Source of the DNA: Cellulosilyticum lentocellum DSM 5427
GTDB taxonomy: Bacteria; Bacillota; Clostridia; Lachnospirales; Cellulosilyticaceae
Assembly: GCF_000178835.2 (NCBI RefSeq)
Contig: NC_015275.1
Coordinates: 3,059,001 to 3,123,000, forward strand
DNA: 64,000 nucleotides
Direction of reading: 5' to 3'
Both the position numbers and the translations under genes were made by a program. Numbering within the stretch: position 1 is the stretch's first letter; every line of letters starts with the position of its first letter. Below the pieces are notes generated by a model. It saw nothing but the letters and a program-made list of their open reading frames with translations. It was not told the origin of the DNA and did no database searches. Below are positions 1-9,662 of the stretch, piece by piece.

Positions 1-437
1 TTACATCTGTCCTTTGCTATTACTTTTAATATTTGAAGCACAATAGTTTGTACGAAAGCTATTGCAAACAAAGCAACAAATGAGCTAATGGCTCCAATAA
101 TTAGGGTTACTATGTACTGCTGACCAATCATATCTTCAGCCACATCTTTGTTTCGTAAAGCATCATAAACCATTTGCCTTATTTCTGGATTAATATGCTG
201 CATGAAGGTGATTAAAATAATAAATAAGATAAACCCTACAACTGCAATACTATTACCTTTAGGTGGTTCATGCAATAAATTTTCTTGCATCATTTTGCTA
301 GGTGCAATAATACTATTAATAAAATGCTTATACCAAGGGGTAACCACCCTTGTTTCTTCTTCAATTAAGCGTTCACGGTCTACAACGGCAAAACCACCAT
401 CAAAGGTGTCTCTTTCTTCTTTTTTTAATTCGCTCAT
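1..437 (-). CDS. YIP1-like integral membrane protein (3' end outside window)
   Basis: The reading frame opens with ATG at 437 behind a clear GGGAGGAAGAAA ribosome binding site and stays open to the window edge, giving the first 145 residues. The first 55 residues are charged and cytoplasmic-looking, with a PWYKHFINSIIAPSKMM stretch. Two hydrophobic segments follow, around residues 65-80 (VVGFILFIILITF) and 110-140 (YIVTLIIGAISSFVALFAIAFVQTI). This layout resembles YIP1-family membrane proteins of Firmicutes, but the call is tentative because the rest of the protein is missing. A role in membrane organisation cannot be inferred from sequence alone. It lies downstream of eno in the same orientation but is separated from it by two hairpin-rich regions and two terminators, so it probably has its own promoter. 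Confidence 0.6.
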   Translation of the reverse strand, partial: MSELKKEERDTFDGGFAVVDRERLIEEETRVVTPWYKHFINSIIAPSKMMQENLLHEPPKGNSIAVVGFILFIILITFMQHINPEIRQMVYDALRNKDVAEDMIGQQYIVTLIIGAISSFVALFAIAFVQTIVLQILKVIAKDRC

Positions 438-450
438 TTTCTTCCTCCCT

Positions 451-635
451 ACTTGATATGAGTTTGGTTATTGTCATGCTTTTTATTTTTAATTAAATTA
501 ATATCCACTTGTTTATTATACCTATTGTTTTCAGTTAATCAATAATCTTTACATTATTTTTATAAAATATTTTAAGACTCACTACGTTAATGCTCAAATA
601 CCAAATTGGTTTTCGAGAACTAACTAGCCACACAC
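451..635. other. AT-rich intergenic stretch, possible promoter only
   Basis: No open frame of note. The stretch 475-595 is very AT-rich and is the likely promoter and leader area for the membrane protein at the window edge, but no convincing -35/-10 pair was found. Confidence 0.3.
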
Positions 636-764
636 AAATTGAAATTTGTCGGGGAGTGAACTTAGTGCTTCAAAAAAATGTGAACCGGAACAACGGAAGG
701 CACCCATACCCTATCATTTTCTCTCAGACGTACTTCTCATAAACTACAAGACAAATTTCAATTT
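636..764. ncRNA. candidate small structured RNA closed by a 15-bp stem
   Basis: A perfect 15-bp inverted repeat (636-650 AAATTGAAATTTGTC against 750-764) encloses about 100 bases. Inside it GTGC at 665-668 can pair with GCAC at 700-703, extended by CTTC/GAAG, and CCG/CGG closes a smaller loop near 685-696. The size and long closing stem are like small regulatory RNAs such as 6S RNA, but I could not match conserved 6S positions and there is no T-run on either side. The strand is unknown. It does not encode a protein of reasonable length. Confidence 0.35.
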
Positions 765-785
765 ATAGGAGTTATGAATAGCAAA

Positions 786-830
786 AAAAATAGCTTACCA
801 AGTGCTATTTGTACTTGGTAAGCTATTTGG
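786..830 (-). terminator. strong Rho-independent terminator (minus strand)
   Basis: A perfect 16-bp stem (788-803 with 813-828) and a 9-base loop are followed on the minus strand by a run of eight T. It ends the hairpin-rich transcript that comes from 1215 and indicates that this transcript runs on the minus strand. Confidence 0.85.
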
Positions 831-1220
831 GGTTCCAGACTCTTGAAATTTACTTTCATCACTAGCTAAATAGACCTTAAGCAAAGCGCAAAATGGCTCC
901 TCAGCACGTATGCGTTATAGCGTAGTGCCTACTAAAACTAGCTATGAAAGTTCAACCAATGAGTGAGGAGCTCTTAAAAGTCTTGGCCGGTGCACCCTAG
1001 GCTAGGAAGCTAAGACCTTAAGACTCTGGTTTAAAACTTTATTGGGTAATACTAGGTATAAAAACATTGAAAACAACTTATAAGTGGCGCCTTCCTTGCA
1101 GCGCACAAGTGAACATTTTCCTTAAGTCCAGAGGTACCTATAACAATAGATTGAGACTTGGCTGACCCGGTCAGTTCCTCAGGTTGAAGCTGTGGTAATT
1201 ATGCCGTGGGAAGTTATTTA
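829..1220 (-). ncRNA. candidate large structured RNA (about 390 nt) with a pseudoknot
   Basis: Non-coding in all frames, but with dense pairing. One helix pairs 852-859 plus 864-867 with 940-951. A hairpin 905-927 (CAC-TATGC with GCGTA-GTG, one bulge) sits inside it. GCTCCTCA at 896-903 pairs with TGAGGAGC at 964-971 and crosses the first helix, which makes a pseudoknot. A further helix 980-987/1009-1016 encloses the small hairpin 996-1006, and GGTCAG/CTGACC forms a tight hairpin near 1163-1175. The element ends at the strong minus-strand terminator 786-830. Size and pseudoknot recall tmRNA, RNase P or the large ornate bacterial RNAs. The tmRNA tag frame and tRNA-like ends, the RNase P core and the SRP tetraloop domain were not found, so the family is unassigned. 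Confidence 0.5.
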
Positions 1221-1302
1221 TTTTGTTTTTACACTTATATATATGTGGTCAAGTAGTCGAATCCCTAATAAAAATTAATAAAAATAATAGCTACATTTTA
1301 CA

Positions 1303-1340
1303 ACAGAAAAGAGAGGGTATTCATGTCCTCTCTTTTCTAT
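1303..1340 (-). terminator. terminator downstream of eno
   Basis: A 12-bp stem, AGAAAAGAGAGG (1305-1316) with CCTCTCTTTTCT (1327-1338), starts 15 bases past the eno stop codon. Its 3' arm is T-rich on the minus strand. Confidence 0.75.
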
Positions 1341-1353
1341 ATAGCTTATTGAG

Positions 1354-2670
<1,317 letters not shown>

Positions 2671-2811
2671 TTAACAAACCTCCTTTTAATTAACTATTCT
2701 CTCGTATTTTTACCAACGCTTATTTAATTTATGCACTAGCACTTATGATGTCTCAATACAAGTTTTTATATTAAATATTATTTAATCTTTTCATTTATTT
2801 TTTACTACTAT

Positions 2812-3207
2812 TTATACTTTAATATTATTACTAAAATTAACTTTTGTCAAATAATAATTATTATCCATTAGAAAATAATATGTCTTCATTCCTTGCTCAC
2901 TGAAATATTGCCTGATACCTTTCTGGTAGACATAGCCAGATTTCATTTTACCTGGCATCTTGTTATAGATATCATTACCTACAGCTTCAATCCCAAAGTG
3001 CCTTAATAAAAATGCGGTCGAAAATGCTGAACAGTTATAACCCTTCTGTATATCCATTCGGTTTTCCTTCTCTATCAAAAAGGCTTCAAGATAATTTCCT
3101 TTTTTAAAATGCGGTATAGGAAGTGTCATCAATCTCCAATCTATAACCATAGTGATGATAAACCAATTTAAAAGCGTTAAAATAATTCCCCCAACTATAT
3201 ATTTCAT
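2812..3207 (-). pseudogene. C39-like papain-fold protein, truncated before the catalytic His
   Basis: The product has 131 residues. An N-terminal membrane segment (about residues 4-22) is followed by a soluble part with NCSAFSTAFLLRHFG around residue 58. That motif matches the cysteine region of bacteriocin-processing-like C39 domains (NC..a...ll..fG). The family normally continues another 60-80 residues to a catalytic His and Asp. Here the frame stops shortly after KTYYF and ends in a low-complexity tail (NNYYLTKVNFSNNIKV), and no continuation was seen in other frames down to 2700. I read it as a 3'-truncated gene, although a short active variant cannot be excluded. The ribosome binding site is weak (GGGCGAAATATAAGT). 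The gene sits alone between eno and the stalk-domain protein. Confidence 0.5.
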
Positions 3208-3461
3208 ACTTATATTTCGCCCTATTTCCCACCATAAAATTTATATCTATTTAAAAATTCCACAATATTATTTACTATTATTATAACATTTTGGCATTTT
3301 AAAGAGTAGCTTCTTCTTTAAACTTTTTAATTTCAATTTTTGATTTTTACTTACTCTTTATACATACTTTACCTATATCATCATACAAAAATAGAACTAG
3401 ATTTTACTTAGTCCTATCTAAAATTATTCTTTTTATTAATTTCCTCTATAGCTAAAAAAGA

Positions 3462-4235
3462 CTACTTCTTTGTAAAACTTACTGTACTATTAGTTACTTC
3501 ACTATCAGCAAACATAGAAAAATAATCTACTGGGACATATAGAGTGCCTTCAATAAGGCGTGGTGCTGCTCCTGCACTAAAAGGTGCTGACATACCAATA
3601 GCTTTTACACTTGAATAGTGATATGAATCAAAGCCTACTTGTACTGTTGATGTAATACTGCCATTGTTAAGTGTACAAGTATAGCTATCAGCATCCCATG
3701 TTATTTTAAACCCCATGGCTTCTGCAACAGCCCTTATGGGTAGCATCACTTTCCCTTGATTATGACTTATCTTTAATCCTTTTAAATCTATAAGTCTACC
3801 GTCAACCTCTACATGCTCTACAAGTATTTGACTTAAAGCCGTGTATACCTTTCCTATATCAATATGACTATTTTGCATTGCCTTTGACAGTACTTCTACT
3901 TTTTCTTCATTAGGCATTATTTCTGACCAGGTATCTATTGGATAAGCTTTTAAATCTATAAGTCCTAGCTGCTCTGCTTTTTTCATTGCTGGCATTGCAT
4001 AATGTGTATCCATAATAGGTATTAACTCTGTATCTGTTGTATTAATGATTGCTATAATAAACTCTGCTCTTGTAATTGCTACATCCATATTGATTTGGTG
4101 AATAGATACGAGATCCTCACTCTTTTCTACAGGTGCTACAGTAGGTACTAATTGAATCTCTTGGGCAAAAACACATGTATTTGCTAGCCCTATACATAAA
4201 GATAAACCTAATACTTTAAAATATCTTTTCATCAT
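3462..4235 (-). CDS. secreted copper-amine-oxidase-like (stalk) domain protein
   Basis: A 257-residue product with a signal peptide (residues 1-24, KRYFKVLGLSLCIGLANTCVFA). The middle part (about 50-100) resembles S-layer homology repeats (ITRAEFIIAI, MKKAEQLGLI). The C-terminal part (about 160-255) is a copper amine oxidase N-terminal-type domain: VMLPIRAVAEAMGFKITWD, then GTLYVPVDYFSMFA. In clostridia these domains are non-catalytic and occur in extracellular, cell-wall-associated proteins, so an extracellular scaffold role is likely. No enzyme domain is present. Start: two ATGs in a row after AAAGGAGTAGATA; either may be used. It is preceded by a bidirectional terminator at 4334-4380, so it is not part of the gpmI transcript. 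Confidence 0.8.
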   Translation of the reverse strand: MMKRYFKVLGLSLCIGLANTCVFAQEIQLVPTVAPVEKSEDLVSIHQINMDVAITRAEFIIAIINTTDTELIPIMDTHYAMPAMKKAEQLGLIDLKAYPIDTWSEIMPNEEKVEVLSKAMQNSHIDIGKVYTALSQILVEHVEVDGRLIDLKGLKISHNQGKVMLPIRAVAEAMGFKITWDADSYTCTLNNGSITSTVQVGFDSYHYSSVKAIGMSAPFSAGAAPRLIEGTLYVPVDYFSMFADSEVTNSTVSFTKK

Positions 4236-4333
4236 TATCTACTCCTTTACATGCTTATATACTATATAGGACGTCACATCATGCAGCAATGTTCCAAAAA
4301 TAAAGTAAATAATACTAAAAGTTTAAATTAAAC

Positions 4334-4380
4334 AAAAAATAGCCTATACTCCAACAATGAAGTATAGGCTTCTTTTTTAT
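4334..4380. terminator. bidirectional terminator
   Basis: A perfect 10-bp stem AGCCTATACT/AGTATAGGCT (4341-4350 with 4361-4370) has T-rich tracts on both exits. On the minus strand it ends transcription coming from gpmI through the structured region 4385-4690. Confidence 0.8.
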
Positions 4381-4384
4381 AAAA

Positions 4385-4690
4385 AAGTTGCGTCAAATAA
4401 GTGTCAAACGTCTTCGCCACTACTTGACAAGTATGAATCTATCAAGAGTTCAGCGCTGATAAGGTAGTGGTAGCTAATCCACTACCTTTTACCTCTTTGA
4501 TGAATCATTTTTGGATGGTTGATTGGAAACTTTGTTGTCTTAAGTTTCCTTGGTACAAAAGATTGCTAGGTTATATAAGTTGTGTGTGTAATCGTATGCC
4601 TATGCTGCTTTTTGTACTAAAGTTCACCAAACCTTGTCTTCAAAGCCAATTGATTAGTTGTGTGTGTAATAGCATGGCTTTGCTGACGCT
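4385..4690 (-). ncRNA. candidate structured RNA with duplicated hairpin module, downstream of gpmI
   Basis: About 300 non-coding bases lie between the gpmI stop codon and a terminator. Stems seen: 4463-4470/4479-4486 (GGTAGTGG/CCACTACC), 4525-4532/4542-4549 (GGAAACTT/AAGTTTCC), 4553-4561/4608-4617 and 4641-4647/4675-4681 (AAAGCCA/TGGCTTT). A 30-base unit is present twice (4578-4607 and 4656-4685). Its first half, AGTTGTGTGTGTAAT, is identical in both copies and lies in the loop of a stem each time; on the minus strand the loop reads ATTACACACACAACT. The repeated loop suggests a presented single-stranded motif. It is either a structured 3' UTR of the glycolytic mRNA or a separate small RNA. 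No known family was recognised. Confidence 0.45.
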
Positions 4691-4701
4691 AAGTTAACAC
4701 T

Positions 4702-6237
4702 TTATTTTACTAATAAAGATTCACCAGTCATTTCTGCTGGTTTTTCCATTCCCATCATTTCAATTAAAGTTGGAGCGATATCTGCAAGTTTACCGCCTTC
4801 TTTAAGTGTTACGCCTTCTTTATAATTAACAAGGACGAATGGTACTGGGTTAGTGGTGTGTGCAGTAAATGCACCACCTGTTTCTGGATCAATCATTTGT
4901 TCTGCATTCCCATGGTCTGCACAAATGAAAGCATATCCATTTGTTTCTTCAATGGCAGTAATCACTTTACCTACTGCTGTATCCACAGCTTCAATTGCTT
5001 TTTTAGCTGCTTCAAGGTTACCTGTATGACCAACCATATCTGGGTTAGCAAAGTTACAGATAATCACATCATATTTACCACTGCGGATAGCAGCTTCAAG
5101 TTTCTCTGTTACTTCTGGTACACTCATTTCTGGTTGTAAGTCATAAGTTGCAACTTTTGGAGATGGTACAAGAATTCTATCTTCTCCTTCGTTAGGATCT
5201 TCTTCACCGCCATTGAAGAAGAAAGTAACGTGTGCATATTTTTCTGTTTCTGCAATACGAAGTTGTGTTTTACCATTTTTAGCAAGGAACTCACCAAAAG
5301 TATTAGTAAGTTCTTCTGGAACGAAACAAACTTCTGTATTTGGCATTGTAATATCGTATTGTGTGAAAGTCGTAAAGCTATTACCAATACGTTCTCTCTC
5401 AAAACCGTTGAATGCTGGGTCACAGAATACACGAGTCATTTCACGTGCACGGTCTGGTCTAAAGTTAAAGAATACTACTGCATCTTCTGCTTTAATAGCA
5501 CCAATAGCTTTGCCATCTTTTGTAATGACTGTGGGAATAACGAATTCGTCATTGACTTCTTTTGCATAAGAATCAGCCATTACTTGTACAGGATCAGTTC
5601 CTTCTTCACCTTTTCCTAAAGCAATTGCATTGTATGCCTTTTCTACACGGTCCCATCTATTATCACGGTCCATTGCATAGTAACGACCTGATAAAGATGC
5701 GATTTGTCCTACACCAATTTCTTTCATTTTAGCTACTAATGCTTCAACGAAGCTTTTACCTGATGCAGGTGGTGTATCTCTTCCGTCTAAGAAAGCGTGT
5801 ACATATACTTTTTCTAAACCTTCTTTTTTAGCCATTTCAAGAAGACCATAAAGGTGCTCGATATGGCTGTGTACACCACCATCTGATAATAAACCAAATA
5901 AGTGAAGTGCACTACCGTTTGTTTTACAAACGTTCATTGCTTTTAATAAAGCTTCATTTTTAAAGAATTCCCCATCTTGGATGGCTTTTGTAATACTTGT
6001 AAGTTGTTGGTAGACAATACGTCCAGCACCCATATTTAGGTGACCAACTTCTGAATTACCCATTTGTCCATCTGGAAGACCTACAGCCATACCACTAGCA
6101 TAGCCTTTTACAGTAGGATATTTCTTCATAATGGCATCAATATTTGGTTTGTTAGCTTCGGCAATTGCATTAGCTTCCATGTTTTCATTGATACCGAATC
6201 CATCCAGAATGAGTAATAAGGTTGTTTGTTTACTCAT
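4702..6237 (-). CDS. gpmI: 2,3-bisphosphoglycerate-independent phosphoglycerate mutase
   Basis: Interconverts 3- and 2-phosphoglycerate using two Mn ions; cytoplasmic glycolytic enzyme of the alkaline phosphatase superfamily. The 511 residues match the usual length. Asp12 (LDGFG) and the phosphorylated Ser62 in GQMGNSEVGHLNMGAG are visible. Other family motifs are HSHIEHLYGLLEMAKK, DGRDTPP, SGRYYAMDRDNRW and, near the C-terminus, ADHGNAEQM and AHTTNPVPF (metal ligands). Start ATG at 6237 follows AAGGAGGACAAAAAA. It begins 26 bp after tpiA and is the last gene of the cggR-gap-pgk-tpiA-gpmI series. Its stop is followed by the structured segment 4385-4690. Confidence 0.98.
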   Translation of the reverse strand: MSKQTTLLLILDGFGINENMEANAIAEANKPNIDAIMKKYPTVKGYASGMAVGLPDGQMGNSEVGHLNMGAGRIVYQQLTSITKAIQDGEFFKNEALLKAMNVCKTNGSALHLFGLLSDGGVHSHIEHLYGLLEMAKKEGLEKVYVHAFLDGRDTPPASGKSFVEALVAKMKEIGVGQIASLSGRYYAMDRDNRWDRVEKAYNAIALGKGEEGTDPVQVMADSYAKEVNDEFVIPTVITKDGKAIGAIKAEDAVVFFNFRPDRAREMTRVFCDPAFNGFERERIGNSFTTFTQYDITMPNTEVCFVPEELTNTFGEFLAKNGKTQLRIAETEKYAHVTFFFNGGEEDPNEGEDRILVPSPKVATYDLQPEMSVPEVTEKLEAAIRSGKYDVIICNFANPDMVGHTGNLEAAKKAIEAVDTAVGKVITAIEETNGYAFICADHGNAEQMIDPETGGAFTAHTTNPVPFVLVNYKEGVTLKEGGKLADIAPTLIEMMGMEKPAEMTGESLLVK

Positions 6238-6263
6238 TTTTTTGTCCTCCTTCTTATTACTTT

Positions 6264-7007
6264 TTAGTAGTTAACGATTGAAGTAAATTCAGCTTTAAGA
6301 GAAGCACCACCAACAAGGCCACCATCAATGTTACCCATGTTGAATAATTCATTTGCATTACCAGCATTTACGCTACCGCCGTATTGAACACGTACTTCAT
6401 CAGCAACTTCTTGTCCATAAACTTCAGCAACTACTTCTCTAATGGCTTTACATACCTCTTCAGCTTGAGCTGAAGTAGCTGTTTTACCTGTTCCGATTGC
6501 CCAGATTGGTTCATAAGCAATTACTACTTTTTTAGCATCTTCTGCTTTTACATCTTTAAGAGCAACTTTTGTTTGAAGACGTACAAGGTCGATTGTAATG
6601 CCTTGTTCTCTTTCTTCTAAACTTTCACCAACACAAAGGATTGGTACTAAGTTATGCTCAATAGCTTTTAATACTTTTTTATTAACTGTTACATCTGTTT
6701 CAGCGAAATATTGTCTTCTTTCTGAGTGACCAATAATCACATATTTAACACCAAGCTCTACAAGCATGCTTGGAGCGATTTCACCTGTATAAGCACCATT
6801 TTCTTCAAAGTGCATGTTTTGTGCACCTACAGCAATGTTTGTTCCTTTAACTGCATCAAGTACAGCTGGAAGGCATACAAATGGTGGACATACTACTACG
6901 TCAACATCAGTTGTATTGATTTCATTTTTTAAAGAATTGATAAGTTCTACAGCTTTAGCTGGAGTCATGTTCATTTTCCAGTTACCAGCAACGATTTTTT
7001 TACGCAT
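6264..7007 (-). CDS. tpiA: triosephosphate isomerase
   Basis: Interconverts dihydroxyacetone phosphate and glyceraldehyde 3-phosphate. The 247-residue protein has Asn9 and Lys11 (AGNWKMN), the electrophile His94 in IIGHSERR and the catalytic base Glu166 in [11 protein letters not shown], which also forms loop 6. The phosphate-binding [12 protein letters not shown] and GGLVGGASL motifs close the barrel. The ATG at 7007 follows an AAAGGAGTGTTTTTAT ribosome binding site. It lies between pgk (158 bp upstream, with a 13-bp inverted repeat in the gap) and gpmI (26 bp downstream), consistent with one glycolytic transcript. Confidence 0.98.
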   Translation of the reverse strand: MRKKIVAGNWKMNMTPAKAVELINSLKNEINTTDVDVVVCPPFVCLPAVLDAVKGTNIAVGAQNMHFEENGAYTGEIAPSMLVELGVKYVIIGHSERRQYFAETDVTVNKKVLKAIEHNLVPILCVGESLEEREQGITIDLVRLQTKVALKDVKAEDAKKVVIAYEPIWAIGTGKTATSAQAEEVCKAIREVVAEVYGQEVADEVRVQYGGSVNAGNANELFNMGNIDGGLVGGASLKAEFTSIVNY

Positions 7008-7094
7008 ATAAAAACACTCCTTTAGTTTTTATGGTCTACGTTTTTAGGAATTGGCGTTCACTAAAACGTTTTATGTTTAGCTTTTGTAAGAGAT

Positions 7095-7139
7095 GGCTAT
7101 ACTTTAACAAATAGCCTTAGCTTTTCTTAAAGTATAGCC
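7095..7139. repeat. 13-bp inverted repeat between pgk and tpiA
   Basis: GGCTATACTTTAA (7095-7107) pairs perfectly with TTAAAGTATAGCC (7127-7139) around a 19-base loop. On the minus (coding) strand no T-run follows, so it is more likely an mRNA-stabilising or processing hairpin than a terminator. A T-rich tract follows on the plus strand only. Confidence 0.6.
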
Positions 7140-7165
7140 TTTATTGATTAGCCTAAGGCCAAGTC

Positions 7166-8380
7166 TTATTTGTTATCAGCTGCTGCTACACCTGGAAGTT
7201 CTTTACCTTCTAAGAATTCAAGTGATGCACCACCACCTGTAGAGATGTGGCTCATTTTATCAGCAAAACCAAGACGTTTAACAGCATTTACAGAGTCTCC
7301 TCCACCAACTACTGTTGTAGCATCTGCAAGATCAGCTACTGCACCACATACTGCAAGCGTACCAGCTGCAAAGTTTTCAAATTCGAATACACCCATAGGT
7401 CCATTCCATACAACTGTTTTAGCTCCAGCTAAAGCATCTTTGTATAACTCGATTGTTTTTGGTCCGATATCGAATCCTGACCAACCAGCTTCGATTGTGT
7501 CAACTGTAGCTCTTTCTGTATCGTTAGCAAATGTTTTACCAACTACGTGGTCAACTGGAAGTAAAAGTTTAACACCTTTAGCTTCAGCTTTTTTAACCAT
7601 TTCTAAAGCATAATCCATTTTGTCTTCTTCAAGAAGAGAGTTACCAACTTCTTGACCTTGAGCTTTAAGGAATGTATAAGCCATACCACCACCGATGATA
7701 AGTGTATCTACTTTATCAAGAAGGTTGTTGATTACAGCGATTTTATCAGATACTTTAGCACCACCAAGGATAGCTACGAATGGACGAACTGGATTTTCTA
7801 CAGCTTCGCCTAAGAATTTAATTTCTTTTTGCATTAAGTAGCCTACTACGTTTTCTTTAGTGAATTTAGTTACACCAACGTTTGAGCAGTGTGCACGGTG
7901 AGCTGTACCAAATGCATCATTTACGAATACTTCATTATCGCAAAGAGCTGCGAGTTCTTTAGCATACTCTGCTGCATTTTCATCTTTACCGTATTTTGTT
8001 TCTTCTACTCTGTAACGAGTGTTTTGAAGTAATAATACTTCACCCTCTTTAAGGTCAGCAGCTACTTTTTGTGTTTCTGGACCTGTTACTTTAGCATCAT
8101 CTACGAATTTAACTTCTACGCCAAGTCTTTCTGAAAGAGCAACTGCAACTGGAGCTAAAGATAACTCTGGAACAGCTTCTCCTTTTGGTTTACCAAGGTG
8201 TGAGCAAAGGATAACTTTTGCACCTTGATCTAATAATTTTTTAATTGTTGGGATAGCACCATCAATACGGTTGTAGTTTTGGATAACGCCTTCTTTTAAA
8301 GGTACGTTGAAATCACAACGAACAAGGACTTTTTTGCCTTGAAGATTTGTTAAATCATCTACTGTTTTTTTGTTTAACAT
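7166..8380 (-). CDS. pgk: phosphoglycerate kinase
   Basis: Transfers phosphate from 1,3-bisphosphoglycerate to ADP, the first ATP-forming step of glycolysis. I place the start at ATG 8380 ([10 protein letters not shown]), which follows GAAAGGAGATATTCTC; a longer frame to 8407 lacks a ribosome binding site. The product of about 404 residues has the substrate-binding [11 protein letters not shown] near the N-terminus, [20 protein letters not shown], the hinge region around [22 protein letters not shown], and the nucleotide-binding [21 protein letters not shown] and GGGDSVNAV. It is monofunctional, not fused to tpi. A terminator-like hairpin separates it from gap. Confidence 0.97.
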   Translation of the reverse strand: MLNKKTVDDLTNLQGKKVLVRCDFNVPLKEGVIQNYNRIDGAIPTIKKLLDQGAKVILCSHLGKPKGEAVPELSLAPVAVALSERLGVEVKFVDDAKVTGPETQKVAADLKEGEVLLLQNTRYRVEETKYGKDENAAEYAKELAALCDNEVFVNDAFGTAHRAHCSNVGVTKFTKENVVGYLMQKEIKFLGEAVENPVRPFVAILGGAKVSDKIAVINNLLDKVDTLIIGGGMAYTFLKAQGQEVGNSLLEEDKMDYALEMVKKAEAKGVKLLLPVDHVVGKTFANDTERATVDTIEAGWSGFDIGPKTIELYKDALAGAKTVVWNGPMGVFEFENFAAGTLAVCGAVADLADATTVVGGGDSVNAVKRLGFADKMSHISTGGGASLEFLEGKELPGVAAADNK

Positions 8381-8429
8381 GAGAATATCTCCTTTCGAAT
8401 TTTCCATTATTTAGTATTTAAAGATAGCT

Positions 8430-8472
8430 AAAAAGGCCCGGTCCTATAAGTCTAACCTACAAGACCGGACCC
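8430..8472 (-). terminator. terminator-like hairpin between gap and pgk
   Basis: CCGGTC (8438-8443) pairs with GACCGG (8463-8468) and the stem extends through wobble pairs. On the minus strand the 3' arm is followed by GCCTTTTTAG. It probably causes partial termination, giving more gap than pgk mRNA; an RNA-processing role is an alternative. Confidence 0.6.
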
Positions 8473-8514
8473 TGTTAGGATCTTATAATAACTTCATGAT
8501 TAATTTATTAAAAA

Positions 8515-9522
8515 TTAAGCAAGTTCAGCGAAGTATTTGATTGTTCTAACCATTTGGCTTGTGTATGAATTTTCATTGTCATACCAAGAAACAACTTGTA
8601 CTTGAGAAGTACCATTGTCAAGGTTAATTACCATTGTTTGTGTAGCATCGAATAATGATCCGAAGTTGATACCAACGATATCAGATGATACTAATTCTTC
8701 TTCAGTGTAACCGAAAGATGCATCAGAAGCTGCTTTCATAGCTGCATTGATTTCTTCTTTAGTTACTTTACCTTCAACGATTGCTGTAAGGATAGTTGTT
8801 GAACCTGTTGGAACTGGTACACGTTGAGCAGAACCGATTAATTTTCCGTTTAATGATGGAATAACTAAACCGATAGCTTTAGCAGCACCTGTTGAGTTTG
8901 GAACGATGTTTACAGCAGCTGCACGAGCTCTTCTGAAATCACCTTTTCTATGTGGACCGTCAAGAACCATTTGGTCACCTGTGTAAGCGTGGATTGTTGA
9001 CATAATACCAGATTTAATTGGTGCTAAGTTATTAAGTGCATTAGCCATTGGAGCTAAACAGTTAGTTGTACAAGAAGCTGCAGAAATGATTGTATCTTCT
9101 TTTGTTAAGATATTTTCGTTAACACCGAATACAACTGTTGGAAGGTCATTACCAGCTGGAGCTGAGATAACAACTTTTTTAGCACCTGCATCAATGTGAG
9201 CTTGTGATTTAGCTTTTGTTACATAGAAACCTGTACATTCAAGTACTACGTCTACGTCTAATTCTCCCCATGGAAGTTCTTTAGCATCAGCTTTAGCGTA
9301 GATTTTGATTTCTTTACCATTAACAATGATTGAATCTTCTGTAGCTTCAACTGTTCCGTTGTATCTACCTTGAGAAGAATCATATTTTAATAAGTGTGCT
9401 AACATTGCTGGGTTAGTTAAATCGTTGATTGCTACGATTTCATAACCTTCTGCTCCGAACATTTGTCTGAAAGCAAGACGTCCAATACGTCCAAATCCAT
9501 TAATCGCTACTTTTACTGCCAT
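8515..9522 (-). CDS. gap: glyceraldehyde-3-phosphate dehydrogenase, NAD type
   Basis: Oxidises and phosphorylates glyceraldehyde 3-phosphate to 1,3-bisphosphoglycerate in the cytoplasm. The 335-residue protein has the Rossmann motif INGFGRIGR (residues 7-15), the catalytic Cys151 in [23 protein letters not shown] and [20 protein letters not shown]. The AIND segment at 31-34 fits NAD rather than NADP use. The ATG at 9522 follows CAAGGAGGAACCAATA. It comes 140 bp after cggR, the usual regulator-gap arrangement of Firmicutes, so its expression should be controlled by CggR and fructose-1,6-bisphosphate. Confidence 0.98.
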   Translation of the reverse strand: MAVKVAINGFGRIGRLAFRQMFGAEGYEIVAINDLTNPAMLAHLLKYDSSQGRYNGTVEATEDSIIVNGKEIKIYAKADAKELPWGELDVDVVLECTGFYVTKAKSQAHIDAGAKKVVISAPAGNDLPTVVFGVNENILTKEDTIISAASCTTNCLAPMANALNNLAPIKSGIMSTIHAYTGDQMVLDGPHRKGDFRRARAAAVNIVPNSTGAAKAIGLVIPSLNGKLIGSAQRVPVPTGSTTILTAIVEGKVTKEEINAAMKAASDASFGYTEEELVSSDIVGINFGSLFDATQTMVINLDNGTSQVQVVSWYDNENSYTSQMVRTIKYFAELA

Positions 9523-9662
9523 TATTGGTTCCTCCTTGAAATAATCATTTTTTTAATTTTATATTCAAATCGCCGATAATAGTATGTACTAGACCTGACG
9601 ATATGATACCTGTTTCATTTTACCATCTATTCCTTGGGAATGCTATGGTAAATGTTAATTAT

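Noticed and set aside
1140-1220. CTGAGGAACTGACCGGG resembles the RNase P core GAGGAAAGTCCGGGC
   Set aside because: The key bases after GAGGAA do not match and the distal P4 strand (ACAGA) is missing.
1255-1275. GGGATTCGAC on the minus strand looks like the 5' end of tmRNA
   Set aside because: No tag reading frame, no tRNA-like 3' end with CCA and no matching acceptor stem were found in the following 450 bases.
4467-4697. 76-codon plus-strand frame
   Set aside because: It covers the duplicated hairpin region; repeated residues reflect the RNA repeat, and there is no ribosome binding site.
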